A program made the translations under genes and the position numbers. The notes beneath the pieces were generated by a model that ran no database searches, was not told where the DNA came from, and was given only the letters and a program-made list of their open reading frames with translations. A stretch of 64,000 bases of DNA from Thioalkalivibrio sp. XN279 (lineage in GTDB: Bacteria; Pseudomonadota; Gammaproteobacteria; Steroidobacterales; XN24). This document shows, in pieces, positions 8,710 through 16,844 of this stretch (its first letter is position 1; every line of letters starts with the position of its first letter). Location: positions 494,389-558,388 of the forward strand of contig NZ_JAANBD010000028.1 of NCBI RefSeq assembly GCF_011089885.1. The letters are read 5' to 3'.

Positions 8710-9357
8710 ATGCAGGATTACAAGCACGCCTTCATCGAGCTCGCCATGGCCCGCGGGGCCCTGAAATTCGGCAGCTTCACGCTGAAGTCGGGGCGCCAGA
8801 GCCCTTACTTCTTCAATGCCGGCCTGTTCAACACGGGTGCGGCGCTGGGCGAGCTGGGCGCCTGCTACGCGGACGCCATCGTCGCCTCCGGCATCGAGTT
8901 CGACGTGCTGTTCGGGCCGGCCTACAAGGGCATCCCGCTGGCCACGGCGGCCGCCACGGCGCTGGCCGAGCGCCACGGGCGCGACATGCCCTGGTGCTTC
9001 AACCGCAAGGAGGCCAAGGACCACGGCGAGGGCGGCAACCTGGTCGGCGCGCCGCTGGCGGGGCGGGTGCTGGTGATCGACGACGTCATCACCGCCGGCA
9101 CCGCCATCCGCGAATCCATCAGCATCATCCGCGGCGCCGGGGCGGAGCCCTGCGGCGTGGTGCTGGCGCTGGACCGCCAGGAACGCGGGCGCGGGGAACG
9201 CTCCGCAGTGCAGGAGGTCGAACAGGACATGGGCCTGCCGGTAGCCAGCATCATCACCCTCGCGGACCTGCTGGCGGACATGGCGGCGCGGTCCGACACC
9301 GATGCCGAGAGCCTGGCGGCGCTGCGGGACTACCGCGAGCGCTACGGGGTCGGCTGA
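8710..9357 (+). CDS. pyrE: Orotate phosphoribosyltransferase
   Basis: PyrE joins orotate with PRPP to give orotidine 5'-phosphate in pyrimidine synthesis. The 215-residue product has [19 protein letters not shown] at the N-terminus, the [10 protein letters not shown] loop, [13 protein letters not shown] (active-site lid lysines) and the PRPP-binding [17 protein letters not shown] motif. The start at 8710 is the family start. A TATGAT box at 8646-8651 may be the -10 of its promoter, with no convincing -35. The xthA-pyrE divergent arrangement is common in this class. Confidence 0.95.
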   Translation: MQDYKHAFIELAMARGALKFGSFTLKSGRQSPYFFNAGLFNTGAALGELGACYADAIVASGIEFDVLFGPAYKGIPLATAAATALAERHGRDMPWCFNRKEAKDHGEGGNLVGAPLAGRVLVIDDVITAGTAIRESISIIRGAGAEPCGVVLALDRQERGRGERSAVQEVEQDMGLPVASIITLADLLADMAARSDTDAESLAALRDYRERYGVG

Positions 9358-9405
9358 AGGCGGAAACCCAGGAAGATGTTGAGGGGGGAGGCACCCGGAG
9401 GCACT

Positions 9406-9975
9406 ATGAGGCGCATGAGCATGAGACACCTTGGCTTGCTGGCCGCGCTGGCGCTCGCCGTCTTTCCCATGGCGGATGCTGTTGCCAGCTCCGGCAAGAT
9501 CTACCGCTGGGTCGACGAGAACGGCGTGGTGCATTTCGGCGACGCCATCCCGCCCGAGTATTCCAAGGAACGCCACGACGTCGTGGACGAGCGCGGCGTG
9601 CGCACCGCGGTGAACGAGGCGCGGCCGGCGGAACCGGTGCAGAGCGACCGCGACCGCGCGCTGCTCGCCACCTACGGCAGCGTGGGGGAGATCGAGGAAG
9701 TGCGCGATCGGCGCACCGGCTACCTCGATGCGCAGAACGACGTGGCGCGGGATCGCCTCGAAGGACTGAAAACGCGCCGGCAGGAGCTCGAGGGCAACCC
9801 GAACGCCATGAACGAGCTCGCCACCGTGACCCAGCGCATCGGCGAGTACGAGGCCGAGATCGGGCGGCGCAGTCGGGAGATCGAGCGCATCCGCGGTGAT
9901 TTCGACGCGGATATCCGGCGCTTCCGCGAACTGAAGGGGCTGCCGGAACCGGCCCAACCGGCGCCGCCACAGTAA
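9406..9975 (+). CDS. Secreted DUF4124 protein with C-terminal coiled coil
   Basis: The protein (189 residues from this start) has a signal peptide (LGLLAALALAVFPMADAVAS), then a DUF4124 domain (KIYRWVDENGVVHFGDAIPP), a short module common in gammaproteobacterial envelope proteins. About 90 charged residues with heptad-like spacing follow (RDRLEGLKTRRQELEG to REIERIRGDFDADIRRFREL), likely a coiled coil, and a Pro/Ala tail. ATG 9406 is preceded closely by GGAGG (9397-9401); ATG 9376, 9415 and 9421 are alternatives in the same frame. It probably sits in the periplasm; the role is unknown. Confidence 0.7.
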   Translation: MRRMSMRHLGLLAALALAVFPMADAVASSGKIYRWVDENGVVHFGDAIPPEYSKERHDVVDERGVRTAVNEARPAEPVQSDRDRALLATYGSVGEIEEVRDRRTGYLDAQNDVARDRLEGLKTRRQELEGNPNAMNELATVTQRIGEYEAEIGRRSREIERIRGDFDADIRRFRELKGLPEPAQPAPPQ

Positions 9976-9999
9976 CCCGGGCCGGGCGGCGCGCGCCGC

Positions 10000-10455
10000 C
10001 TAGTGCCTGCCGGAGTGACCGAAGCCCCCGGCGCCCCGGGCACTGGCGTCGAAATCGTCCACCACCTCGAAACGCGCCCGCACCACCGGGACGATCACCA
10101 TCTGGGCGAGGCGTTCGCCGGGCTGGATGGTGAACGGGGCGGTGCCCCGGTTCCATGCCGACACGTACACCTGGCCCTGGTAGTCCGAGTCGATCAGCCC
10201 GACCAGGTTGCCCAGCACGATGCCGTGCTTGTGCCCGAGCCCGGAGCGCGGCAGCAGCACCGCCGCCAGGCCGGGGTCGTCCAGGTGCATGGCCATGCCC
10301 GTCGGCACCAGTTCGGCCTGGCCCGGCGCCAGCTCCAGCGGCCCGTCCACGCAGGCGCGCAGGTCCAGCCCCGCGGAGCCGGCAGTGGCGTAGTCCGGCA
10401 GCGGGAAGTCGCGCCCCAGGCGCGGGTCAAGAATTTTCAGCTTGATGACCTGCAC
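10000..10455 (-). CDS. dut: dUTP pyrophosphatase
   Basis: Dut hydrolyses dUTP to dUMP, keeping uracil out of DNA and feeding dTMP synthesis. The five trimeric dUTPase motifs are present: [31 protein letters not shown], the NRG/PGERLAQ region, and a C-terminal Gly-rich [10 protein letters not shown] that closes over the substrate. I chose GTG 10455, giving 151 residues, which is the usual length; a TTG at 10470 would add five residues. The gene start lies inside the last 29 nt of coaBC, an arrangement that couples the two. Confidence 0.95.
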   Translation of the reverse strand: MQVIKLKILDPRLGRDFPLPDYATAGSAGLDLRACVDGPLELAPGQAELVPTGMAMHLDDPGLAAVLLPRSGLGHKHGIVLGNLVGLIDSDYQGQVYVSAWNRGTAPFTIQPGERLAQMVIVPVVRARFEVVDDFDASARGAGGFGHSGRH

Positions 10456-11647
10456 GCATCCTCTCCGCAATAATCTCCACCAGGCGCCGCGCCAGCCCGG
10501 CCTTGGCGCCGCTGCCCAGGTCCTCGCCGCCGCCCGGCCACAGCACGCGCAGCGCGTTGTCCTCGCGATCGAAGCCGCAATCGGCGCCGACGCGGTTGGC
10601 GGCGATCATGTCCAGGCGCTTGCCCTCCAGTTTCTTGCGCGCGTTGGCCTCGACGTCGTTGGTCTCGGCGGCGAAGCCGACCACGAAGGGCCGCGGCGCC
10701 GCCGCCGCCACCTCGGCGAGGATGTCCGGATTGCGCAGCAGCTCGAGCTGCATCTCGTCCGCCTGCTTCTTGATCTTGCTCGCGGCGACCTGCGCCGGGC
10801 GATAGTCCGCCACCGCAGCCGCGGCGACGAACACGTCCGTCCCGGCCAGCTCGCCCTGTACGGCCGCACGCATCTGCGCCGCGGTTTCGACCCGGATCAC
10901 CCGCGCCCCGGGCGGCGACGGGAGATCCACCGGCCCACTCACCAGCACCACCTCGGCGCCGGCCTCGAGCGCCGCCCGCGCCACCGCGTAACCCATCTTT
11001 CCCGAGCTGCGGTTGGTGAGGTAGCGCACGGGATCGAGCGCCTCGCGCGTCGGCCCGGCCGTGACCATGACCTTGCGGCCTGCCATCGCACCCTCGGCCG
11101 GAGTCGGCGCCCCCTGCAGCGCGGCCACGATCTCGACCGGCTCGAGCATGCGCCCCGCCCCGGTCTCGCCGCAGGCCTGGGCGCCCTCGGCCGGGCCCAG
11201 CACGCGCAGGCCCCGGGCCTGCAGGCGCACGATATTGTCCTGCGTGGCGGGGTTGGCCCACATCTGCCGGTTCATGGCCGGCGCCACCCACAGCGGCGCC
11301 TCGGTCGCCAGGCACAAGGTGGTGAGCAGGTCGTCGGCCATGCCCGCCGCGAGCCGGGCGAGGAAATCCGCCGTGGCCGGCGCCACCAGCACCAGGTCGG
11401 CCCAGCGCGCCAGCTCGATGTGGCCCATGGCGGCTTCGGCCGCCTCGTCCCACAGGCTGTCGCGCACCGGGTTGCCGGAGACCGCCTGGAAAGTGAGCGG
11501 CGTGACGAACCTGGCCGCCGCCGGGGTCATGACCACGCGCACCTCGGCGCCCTGCTCGCGCAGGCGCCGCACCAGGTCGGGCGCCTTGTACGCGGCGATG
11601 CCGCCGGTGACGCCGAGAAGCACCTGTTTTCCAGCCAGACTGCCCAT
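10427..11647 (-). CDS. coaBC: Bifunctional phosphopantothenoylcysteine decarboxylase / phosphopantothenate-cysteine ligase
   Basis: CoaBC carries out two consecutive steps of coenzyme A synthesis. The 406-residue protein has the FMN-binding CoaC half first ([20 protein letters not shown], later [17 protein letters not shown] with the catalytic region). The CoaB half begins near residue 190 ([39 protein letters not shown]). The start ATG 11647 ([16 protein letters not shown]) fits the family; longer forms run into the divergent radC region. It overlaps dut by 29 nt and is divergent from radC, the common gammaproteobacterial order. coaD, another CoA gene, is further along at 20928-21422. Confidence 0.95.
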   Translation of the reverse strand: MGSLAGKQVLLGVTGGIAAYKAPDLVRRLREQGAEVRVVMTPAAARFVTPLTFQAVSGNPVRDSLWDEAAEAAMGHIELARWADLVLVAPATADFLARLAAGMADDLLTTLCLATEAPLWVAPAMNRQMWANPATQDNIVRLQARGLRVLGPAEGAQACGETGAGRMLEPVEIVAALQGAPTPAEGAMAGRKVMVTAGPTREALDPVRYLTNRSSGKMGYAVARAALEAGAEVVLVSGPVDLPSPPGARVIRVETAAQMRAAVQGELAGTDVFVAAAAVADYRPAQVAASKIKKQADEMQLELLRNPDILAEVAAAAPRPFVVGFAAETNDVEANARKKLEGKRLDMIAANRVGADCGFDREDNALRVLWPGGGEDLGSGAKAGLARRLVEIIAERMRAGHQAENS

Positions 11648-11727
11648 AAAGGCTCCATGCCCCGGATGCGTGCGGCAGCTTAACCTGAGTGACCCACGAA
11701 TTGGCAACCTCGGGACACCTGCACGCC

Positions 11728-12411
11728 ATGCCACACCTGCCCATCCGGGACTGGCCGAAGAGCGAGCGGCCGCGCGAAAAACTGCTCGCCGCCGGGCCTT
11801 CACGACTGTCCGACGCCGAATTGCTGGCCATTTTCCTGCGCACGGGCGCCCGCGGTCGCAGCGCCGTGGACCTGGCGCGGGAGCTGCTGGTGGGATTCGG
11901 CGGCCTGCGCGGCCTGCTCACCGCGGATCTCCCCCGCTTCTGCGCCCTGCCCGGCCTCGGGCCGGTGAAGTACGCCCAGCTGCAGGCCGGCCTGGAGCTG
12001 GCGCGGCGCCACCTCGAGGAGACCGTGCGGCGCGGTCCCGCCCTGGGCTCGCCCGACGCCGTCCGCACCTTCCTGCGGGCGCGGCTGCGCGACCTGCCGC
12101 ACGAGGTGTTCTGCTGCCTGTACCTCGACAACCGCAACCGCGTGATCGCCTTCGAAGAGCTGTTCCGCGGCACCATCGACGGCGCCAGCGTCCATCCGCG
12201 GGAAGTCGTCAAGCACGCCCTGGCGCAAAACGCCGCCGCCCTCATCCTGGCCCACAACCACCCCTCCGGCGTGGCCGAGCCGAGCCAGGCCGACGAGGTC
12301 ATCACCCGCCGGCTGAAGAGCGCCCTGGGGCTGGTGGACATCCGGGTGCTGGACCACCTGGTCGTGGGCGACGCGACCTGCGTATCCTTCGCCGAGCGCG
12401 GCCTGCTGTAG
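11728..12411 (+). CDS. radC: RadC-family JAMM-domain protein
   Basis: The 227-residue protein begins [17 protein letters not shown], which is typical of RadC. It has a helix-hairpin-helix region ([18 protein letters not shown]) and a C-terminal MPN/JAB domain with the metal-binding signature [14 protein letters not shown] (H-x-H-x7-S-x2-D). RadC was once called a DNA repair protein, but its biochemical role is still unclear. A GTG at 11689 would add 13 residues; ATG 11728 matches homologues better. It sits between divergent coaBC and the downstream rpmBG. Confidence 0.88.
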   Translation: MPHLPIRDWPKSERPREKLLAAGPSRLSDAELLAIFLRTGARGRSAVDLARELLVGFGGLRGLLTADLPRFCALPGLGPVKYAQLQAGLELARRHLEETVRRGPALGSPDAVRTFLRARLRDLPHEVFCCLYLDNRNRVIAFEELFRGTIDGASVHPREVVKHALAQNAAALILAHNHPSGVAEPSQADEVITRRLKSALGLVDIRVLDHLVVGDATCVSFAERGLL

Positions 12412-12442
12412 GCGGGAGAGCCCCGCGCGGCGGCCCGCGGTC

Positions 12443-12471
12443 TTGCACCACGGCAGGCGGGGCGGCATAAT
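12443..12471 (+). promoter_or_regulatory. Sigma-70-type promoter of rpmB-rpmG
   Basis: TTGCAC at 12443-12448 and CATAAT at 12466-12471 are separated by exactly 17 bp. This is the best vegetative promoter match in the window, consistent with strong expression of ribosomal protein genes. Confidence 0.7.
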
Positions 12472-12487
12472 GCCCGACTCTCCAGCG

Positions 12488-12506
12488 ACCGGGTCACCGG
12501 TTTTTT
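12488..12506 (+). promoter_or_regulatory. Hairpin followed by T-run in the rpmB leader
   Basis: ACCGG (12488-12492) pairs with CCGGT (12497-12501) around a GTCA loop, followed directly by more T residues to 12506. It lies in the predicted transcript leader, 16 nt before rpmB. It could be a weak attenuator or just a chance hairpin. Confidence 0.3.
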
Positions 12507-12521
12507 CGAGGAATAACAGTC

Positions 12522-12758
12522 ATGTCGCGAGTCTGCCAGGTCACCGGCAAGGGGCCGATCACCGGGAACAACGTGTCCCACGCGAACAACAGGACGCGCC
12601 GGCGCTTCCTGCCGAACCTCCACACCCATCGCATCTGGGTGGAGAGCGAGCGGCGCTGGGTCAAGCTGCGCGTCTCCCAGCAGGGGCTGCGCATCATCGA
12701 CCGCAAGGGCATCGACAGCGTCCTGTCGGAGCTGCGCGCCCGCGGCGAAAAGGTCTGA
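12522..12758 (+). CDS. rpmB: 50S ribosomal protein L28
   Basis: The 78-residue basic protein begins [20 protein letters not shown] and includes KKR-type loops and [17 protein letters not shown], matching bacterial L28 over its whole length. Only one of the zinc-type cysteines is present (Cys5), so it looks like the zinc-free form. GAGGAA precedes the start. It is followed by rpmG after 11 nt as an operon. Confidence 0.97.
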   Translation: MSRVCQVTGKGPITGNNVSHANNRTRRRFLPNLHTHRIWVESERRWVKLRVSQQGLRIIDRKGIDSVLSELRARGEKV

Positions 12759-12769
12759 GGAGCAATACG

Positions 12770-12925
12770 ATGCGCGACAAGATCAGGCTCGTATCGAGCG
12801 CCGGCACCGGCCACTTCTACACCACCACCAAGAACAAGCGCCTGCACCCGGAGAAGATGGAGGTCATGAAATATGACCCCCGCGTGCGCAAGCACGTGGC
12901 GTACAAGGAAGCCAAGATCAAGTAA
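12770..12925 (+). CDS. rpmG: 50S ribosomal protein L33
   Basis: The 51-residue protein ([20 protein letters not shown] and onward, ending [10 protein letters not shown]) matches L33. It lacks the CxxC pairs of zinc-binding L33, so it is the zinc-independent (C-minus) form. TGAGGAGC lies just before the start. A strong terminator follows at 12953-12980, closing the rpmBG operon. Confidence 0.97.
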   Translation: MRDKIRLVSSAGTGHFYTTTKNKRLHPEKMEVMKYDPRVRKHVAYKEAKIK

Positions 12926-12952
12926 GGCTTGCCGCGCTTGCAGCGACGCATG

Positions 12953-12980
12953 AAAAAGCCCGCCTTTCGGCGGGCTTTTT
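12953..12980. terminator. Strong bidirectional terminator
   Basis: A 12-bp stem (12953-12964 with 12969-12980) with a TTTC loop is flanked by five A on the left and five T on the right. It can therefore stop both rpmG transcription and transcription of the convergent desaturase gene. Confidence 0.92.
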
Positions 12981-13020
12981 CGTTACCGGCTGTTGCCGCC
13001 AGGCGCGGCGCGCAGCAGGT

Positions 13021-14214
13021 TCAGGCCGCGCGCAGCTGGTAGCCGCGCAGGGACGCGGCGAATTCCTGCAGGGCGCGGACGCCGCTCTGCTCGGCCTGGG
13101 CGCACCACTCGCGAAACTGCGCCAGCAGGGCCTCGTTGCTCGCAGCCTTGCCGCTCCAGATGGACTTCAGGCGCTCGCGGAACTCGTGCACCGTGGCCAG
13201 CGCCTGGCTGTTCGCCAGCACTTCTTCCAGCCGCCGTCGCGCCGCAGCGTCCAGCAGCGCCGTCTCGCGCACCAGCAAACGCCGCAGATGCCCGCCGCGC
13301 TCCGGCAGGCGGGCGCGTAGCGCGGCCAGTTCCAGGCGCAGAGTCGGCAGGGTGACGTGCCGGCTGTAGTCGCGCATCACGTGCATGCGCGCCACGACCA
13401 CGGCGCGCAGGGTTTCGAGCTCAGCCTGCGGGGCCGCAGCAGCGCGTGCCGGCCGGGGCGCGGTACGCCGCACCCGCGCCAGGCGGAAGAACTGCAGCAG
13501 CCGCAGCACGCCCCAGCCGATGTCGACCTCCCACGGGCGGATCGAGAAGCGTGCGGAGGAAGGATAGGCATGGTGGTTGTTGTGCAGTTCCTCGCCGCCG
13601 AGCAACAGCGCCCAGGGGGTGACGTTGCGAGACGCATCGGCGCACTCGAAGTTGCGGTAGCCGGCGTAGTGGCCCACCCCATTGATGATCCCCGCCGCGA
13701 GCAGGGGCTGGGAGACCAGCTGCACGGCGATCATGATGATGCCCGGCACGCCGAACAGCAGCAGGAAGGCGACGACCATCAGGCCGATGCCGAGGTAGGT
13801 GTGGCCGGAATAGACGTTGCGCTCCAGCCAGTCGTCCGGCGTGCCGCGACCATACTTCTCCAGGGTCTCGGCATTCTGCGCCTCGGCGCGGTACAGTTCC
13901 GCCCCTTCGAGGAGCACCTTGCGCAGCCCCTCGACCTGGGGACTGTGCGGGTCGTCGGGGGTTTCACAGCGCGCATGGTGCTTGCGGTGGATCGCGACCC
14001 ATTCGCGCGTGCTGATGCCGGTGGTGAGCCACAGCCACAGGCGGCTGAAATGCCGGATGGCCGGATGCAGGTCGACGGCGCGGTGCGCTGCGTCCCGGTG
14101 CAGGTACAGCGTGACGGCGAAGACCGTGACCTGCACCATGAGCAAGGAGGCAAGCACGTAGCCCCAGGCGGACAGGCCGAGCAGGCCGTTGAAATGAGCG
14201 AGAATGAAATCCAT
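13021..14214 (-). CDS. Membrane acyl-lipid/acyl-CoA delta-9-type fatty acid desaturase
   Basis: The 397-residue membrane di-iron desaturase has the three histidine boxes: HRDAAH (H39-H44), HRKHH (H76-H80) and HNNHH (about residue 220). Two pairs of hydrophobic helices lie between them. It would insert a double bond in saturated acyl chains with oxygen, keeping membranes fluid. The catalytic domain ends near residue 270. About 120 more residues follow that are Arg/Ala/Leu/Glu-rich and probably helical (HLRRLLVRETALLDAAARR). ATG 14214 is the natural start; longer frames run into the divergent mutM. A Fur-box-like site lies 15 nt upstream of the start. Confidence 0.88.
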   Translation of the reverse strand: MDFILAHFNGLLGLSAWGYVLASLLMVQVTVFAVTLYLHRDAAHRAVDLHPAIRHFSRLWLWLTTGISTREWVAIHRKHHARCETPDDPHSPQVEGLRKVLLEGAELYRAEAQNAETLEKYGRGTPDDWLERNVYSGHTYLGIGLMVVAFLLLFGVPGIIMIAVQLVSQPLLAAGIINGVGHYAGYRNFECADASRNVTPWALLLGGEELHNNHHAYPSSARFSIRPWEVDIGWGVLRLLQFFRLARVRRTAPRPARAAAAPQAELETLRAVVVARMHVMRDYSRHVTLPTLRLELAALRARLPERGGHLRRLLVRETALLDAAARRRLEEVLANSQALATVHEFRERLKSIWSGKAASNEALLAQFREWCAQAEQSGVRALQEFAASLRGYQLRAA

Positions 14215-14228
14215 CACAGGGAGCGCAC

Positions 14229-14247
14229 CGTATTGAGAATCGTTCTC
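14229..14247. promoter_or_regulatory. Fur-box-like inverted repeat between desaturase and mutM
   Basis: The 19 bp match 13 positions of the Fur consensus, with a symmetric core GAGAA-TCG-TTCTC at 14235-14247. It lies 15 nt upstream of the desaturase start codon and 64 nt before mutM. The desaturase is an iron enzyme, so iron control is plausible. No experimental support can be drawn from sequence alone. Confidence 0.35.
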
Positions 14248-14311
14248 TCGACTATAGAGGGTCGGTACCGGGAAGTCATGTCGCGCGCTCCCGCGTTCGC
14301 GGACACGCCGC

Positions 14312-15130
14312 ATGCCTGAGCTGCCGGAGGTCGAAACCACGCGCCGCGGCGTGGCGCCGTGGATCGAGGGCGTGCGGGTCAGCGCCGTGGACCTGCGCCA
14401 ACCCGTGCTGCGCTGGCCGGTGCCGCGCAGCATGGCGCGCGAACTCCCGGGACGGCGCATCGTGGCGGCACGGCGCCGCGCCAAGTACCTGCTGTTCGAG
14501 GCCGAGGGCGACCGCACGCTCATGCTGCATCTCGGCATGAGCGGCAGCCTGCGCGTGCTGCAGCAGCCGGAACCGGCCGGCGTCCACGATCACCTCGACA
14601 TCGCGCTGGAGAACGGGCGCGTGCTGCGTTTCCGCGATCCGCGTCGTTTCGGCTCGGTGGACTGGGTGCGCGGCGACCCGCTGCGGCATCCGCTGCTGCG
14701 CGAGCTCGGGCCCGAACCACTGGGCCCGGACTTCACCGCGGGGTATCTGCGCGCTGCCTGCCGCGGGCGACGCACCAGCATCAAGCAGCACATCATGAAC
14801 GGCCGCATCGTCGTCGGCGTGGGCAACATCTACGCCAGCGAAGCGCTGTTCCGCGCCGGCATCCACCCGGCGCGCGCCGCAGGACGCATCGGCGCGCCGC
14901 GCATCGCCGCGCTGGTGGCCTCCATCCGCGAGGTGCTGGAGGACGCGATCCGCCAAGGCGGCACCACGCTGCGCGACTTCGCCTGGGGCGACGGGCAGAG
15001 CGGCTACTTCCGCATCGAGCTCGCCGCCTATGATCGCGCCGGCCAGCCCTGCCAGCGCTGTCATGGCATCATCAGGGCCATCGTCCAGGGACAACGCACG
15101 ACTTACTACTGCCCCGCATGCCAAAGGTGA
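14312..15130 (+). CDS. mutM: Formamidopyrimidine-DNA glycosylase
   Basis: MutM (Fpg) removes 8-oxoguanine and formamidopyrimidines and nicks the abasic site. The 272-residue protein starts with the catalytic PELPEVETTRRG (Pro2 nucleophile, Glu3). It has LLFE with the conserved lysine at KYLLFE, HLGMSGSLR, the ISGNPL-equivalent NIYASEALF helix region, and ends with a zinc finger CQRCHG...CPACQR. The next gene starts 10 nt after its stop, so the two are probably one transcript. Confidence 0.96.
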   Translation: MPELPEVETTRRGVAPWIEGVRVSAVDLRQPVLRWPVPRSMARELPGRRIVAARRRAKYLLFEAEGDRTLMLHLGMSGSLRVLQQPEPAGVHDHLDIALENGRVLRFRDPRRFGSVDWVRGDPLRHPLLRELGPEPLGPDFTAGYLRAACRGRRTSIKQHIMNGRIVVGVGNIYASEALFRAGIHPARAAGRIGAPRIAALVASIREVLEDAIRQGGTTLRDFAWGDGQSGYFRIELAAYDRAGQPCQRCHGIIRAIVQGQRTTYYCPACQR

Positions 15131-15140
15131 GCCGCCCGCA

Positions 15141-16844
15141 ATGAGCCTGTTCAGCTTCTCCCGCCTGACACCGTTCGAGAGACTGCTGTCGGCGCTGACC
15201 TCGGTGCGGCCTGGCGAGGGTCGCGGCATCTTCCTCATGCTGGCGCAGATCTTCCTGCTCATGCTGAGCTATTACCTGCTGCGACCGCTGCGCGAAGCGC
15301 TCATCCTCGCGGAGGGCTCGCCGGAGATTCGCGCCTACGCCACCGGGGCCGTGGCGCTGGTGCTGATCTTCATCATCCCGCTGTACAAGATGCTGTTCTA
15401 TTACCTGAAGAACAGCGGCGGGAAATCGGCCGTGCTGCGCTGGGTCGGCGCCTTCTTCGTCGTCAACCTGGTGATCTTCGCCGCCATGATCTGGCTCGAG
15501 ATCCCCGTGGCGGTGCCGTTCTACATCTGGCTCGGCGTGTTCAGCGTCATGGTCGTGGCGCAGTTCTGGGCCTTTGCGGCGGACCTGTTCAACGTCAAGA
15601 CCGGCCAGCGGCTGTTCGCGCTGATCATGGTCGGCGCCGCGGTGGGCGCCTGGCTCGGCAGCCAGGTCGCGGGCCGGCTGTTCGCCGTCCTCGGCGCGCC
15701 GCGCCTCATGCTGCTGGCTGCCGGCATCCTGGCGGTCACGCTGGTCATCAGCCGCAAGGCCGAGCAGGTAGTGCCCGAGGGCTCACGCAGCATCGATTCG
15801 CGCGACGCGGCCCCGGAGGAACTCAACGGCATCTCGAAGGTGCTGGCGGGCTTCCAGATCGTGGCGCGCAGCCGCTACCTGCTGCGCATTGCGGTGTTCG
15901 TGCTGCTGCTCAACTGGGTCAACTCCACCGGTACCTACATCCTCGCCACCTTCGTCACCGCGCATGCGGACGCGACCGTCATCGCCAGCGGCGGGGCCGT
16001 CACCAGCGGCGAGGTGCTGGCGCGCTTCTATGGCAGCTATTTCGCCTGGATCACCGCGCTGCAGATCGGCCTGCAGCTGTTCCTGGTGTCACGCATCTTC
16101 CGCTGGTTCGGCGTGCGCGGCGCGATCCTGGTGCTGCCGCTGGTGATGGTGACGAGCTACGGCCTGATGCTGCTGGTGCCGGTGTTCGCACTGGTGCGCG
16201 TGATGATGATCGCGGAGAGCGCCACCAATTACTCGGTGCAGAACACCACCAATCATGCCCTGTACCTGCCGGTGACGCGCGACGAGAAGTACGTCGGCAA
16301 GACCACCATCGACACCTTCTTCGCGCGCTTCGGCGACCTGGTCTACGCGGCGATGATCTTCCTCACCGCCCAGGTACTGCTGTTCGACATCAGCTGGATC
16401 ATCGCCATCAACCTCGGCCTGGCCGTGGTGCTGGTGACCCTCGGCATAGGCATCGGCCGCCACCACCGCAGCGAGATCCGGCAGAACCTCGCCAACCTGC
16501 CGCCGGTGGTGAATGCGCGGCTGCCGGACGTCTACGTGCCGGCCGGGCAGATGCTGGTGTTCACCGTGCCCGAGCACGCCTTCCTCGATCCGGACCCGGG
16601 CGATGCGCTGCGCTTCCAGGCCTGCTGCGGCGACGGCGCTCCGCTGCCCGGCTGGGTCCGCTTCGACGCCTTCAACCACAGTTTCACCATCCGGCCGCCG
16701 CCCGGGGAGAGCGGGACGCTGGAGGTGAAAGTGTCGGCCACCGACTTCGAGGGCCTGAGCGTGGAGTCGGCCTTCGCCATCAGCTACGGCGCCGACCCCG
16801 TGCCCCGCTTCATGGAAGCTGCTGCAGAGCCTGTGCCCGGCTGA
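15141..16844 (+). CDS. ATP/ADP-translocase-like (Npt/TLC family) permease with C-terminal cadherin-like domain
   Basis: The 567-residue protein has about 12 membrane segments over residues 22-435. Its motifs are typical of the NTP/NDP exchanger-like family (TLC, TC 2.A.12): YYLLRPLREALIL, YIWLGVFSVMVVAQFWAFA and ALIMVGAAVGAWLGSQ. After a basic loop (RHHRSEIRQNL) there is a soluble domain of about 100 residues (about 458-560). It reads like a dystroglycan-type cadherin/Ig fold (PGWVRFDAFNHSFTIRPP, then VKVSATDFEGLSVESAFAIS). Known free-living relatives may carry HEAT or nucleotide-binding C-terminal domains; this fusion is unusual. It is co-directional with mutM (10-nt gap). Its 3' end overlaps by 35 nt the convergent exported phosphatase/kinase gene. 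The transported substrate is not proven. Confidence 0.72.
   Translation: MSLFSFSRLTPFERLLSALTSVRPGEGRGIFLMLAQIFLLMLSYYLLRPLREALILAEGSPEIRAYATGAVALVLIFIIPLYKMLFYYLKNSGGKSAVLRWVGAFFVVNLVIFAAMIWLEIPVAVPFYIWLGVFSVMVVAQFWAFAADLFNVKTGQRLFALIMVGAAVGAWLGSQVAGRLFAVLGAPRLMLLAAGILAVTLVISRKAEQVVPEGSRSIDSRDAAPEELNGISKVLAGFQIVARSRYLLRIAVFVLLLNWVNSTGTYILATFVTAHADATVIASGGAVTSGEVLARFYGSYFAWITALQIGLQLFLVSRIFRWFGVRGAILVLPLVMVTSYGLMLLVPVFALVRVMMIAESATNYSVQNTTNHALYLPVTRDEKYVGKTTIDTFFARFGDLVYAAMIFLTAQVLLFDISWIIAINLGLAVVLVTLGIGIGRHHRSEIRQNLANLPPVVNARLPDVYVPAGQMLVFTVPEHAFLDPDPGDALRFQACCGDGAPLPGWVRFDAFNHSFTIRPPPGESGTLEVKVSATDFEGLSVESAFAISYGADPVPRFMEAAAEPVPG

Noticed and set aside
10437-12629. A 730-codon open frame on the - strand
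   Set aside because: It runs across radC antisense and coaBC in a wrong frame; both real genes are well supported.
14231-14258. TTGAGA/TATAGA as a mutM promoter
   Set aside because: The spacer is only 14 bp; it is better read as part of a symmetric repeat.
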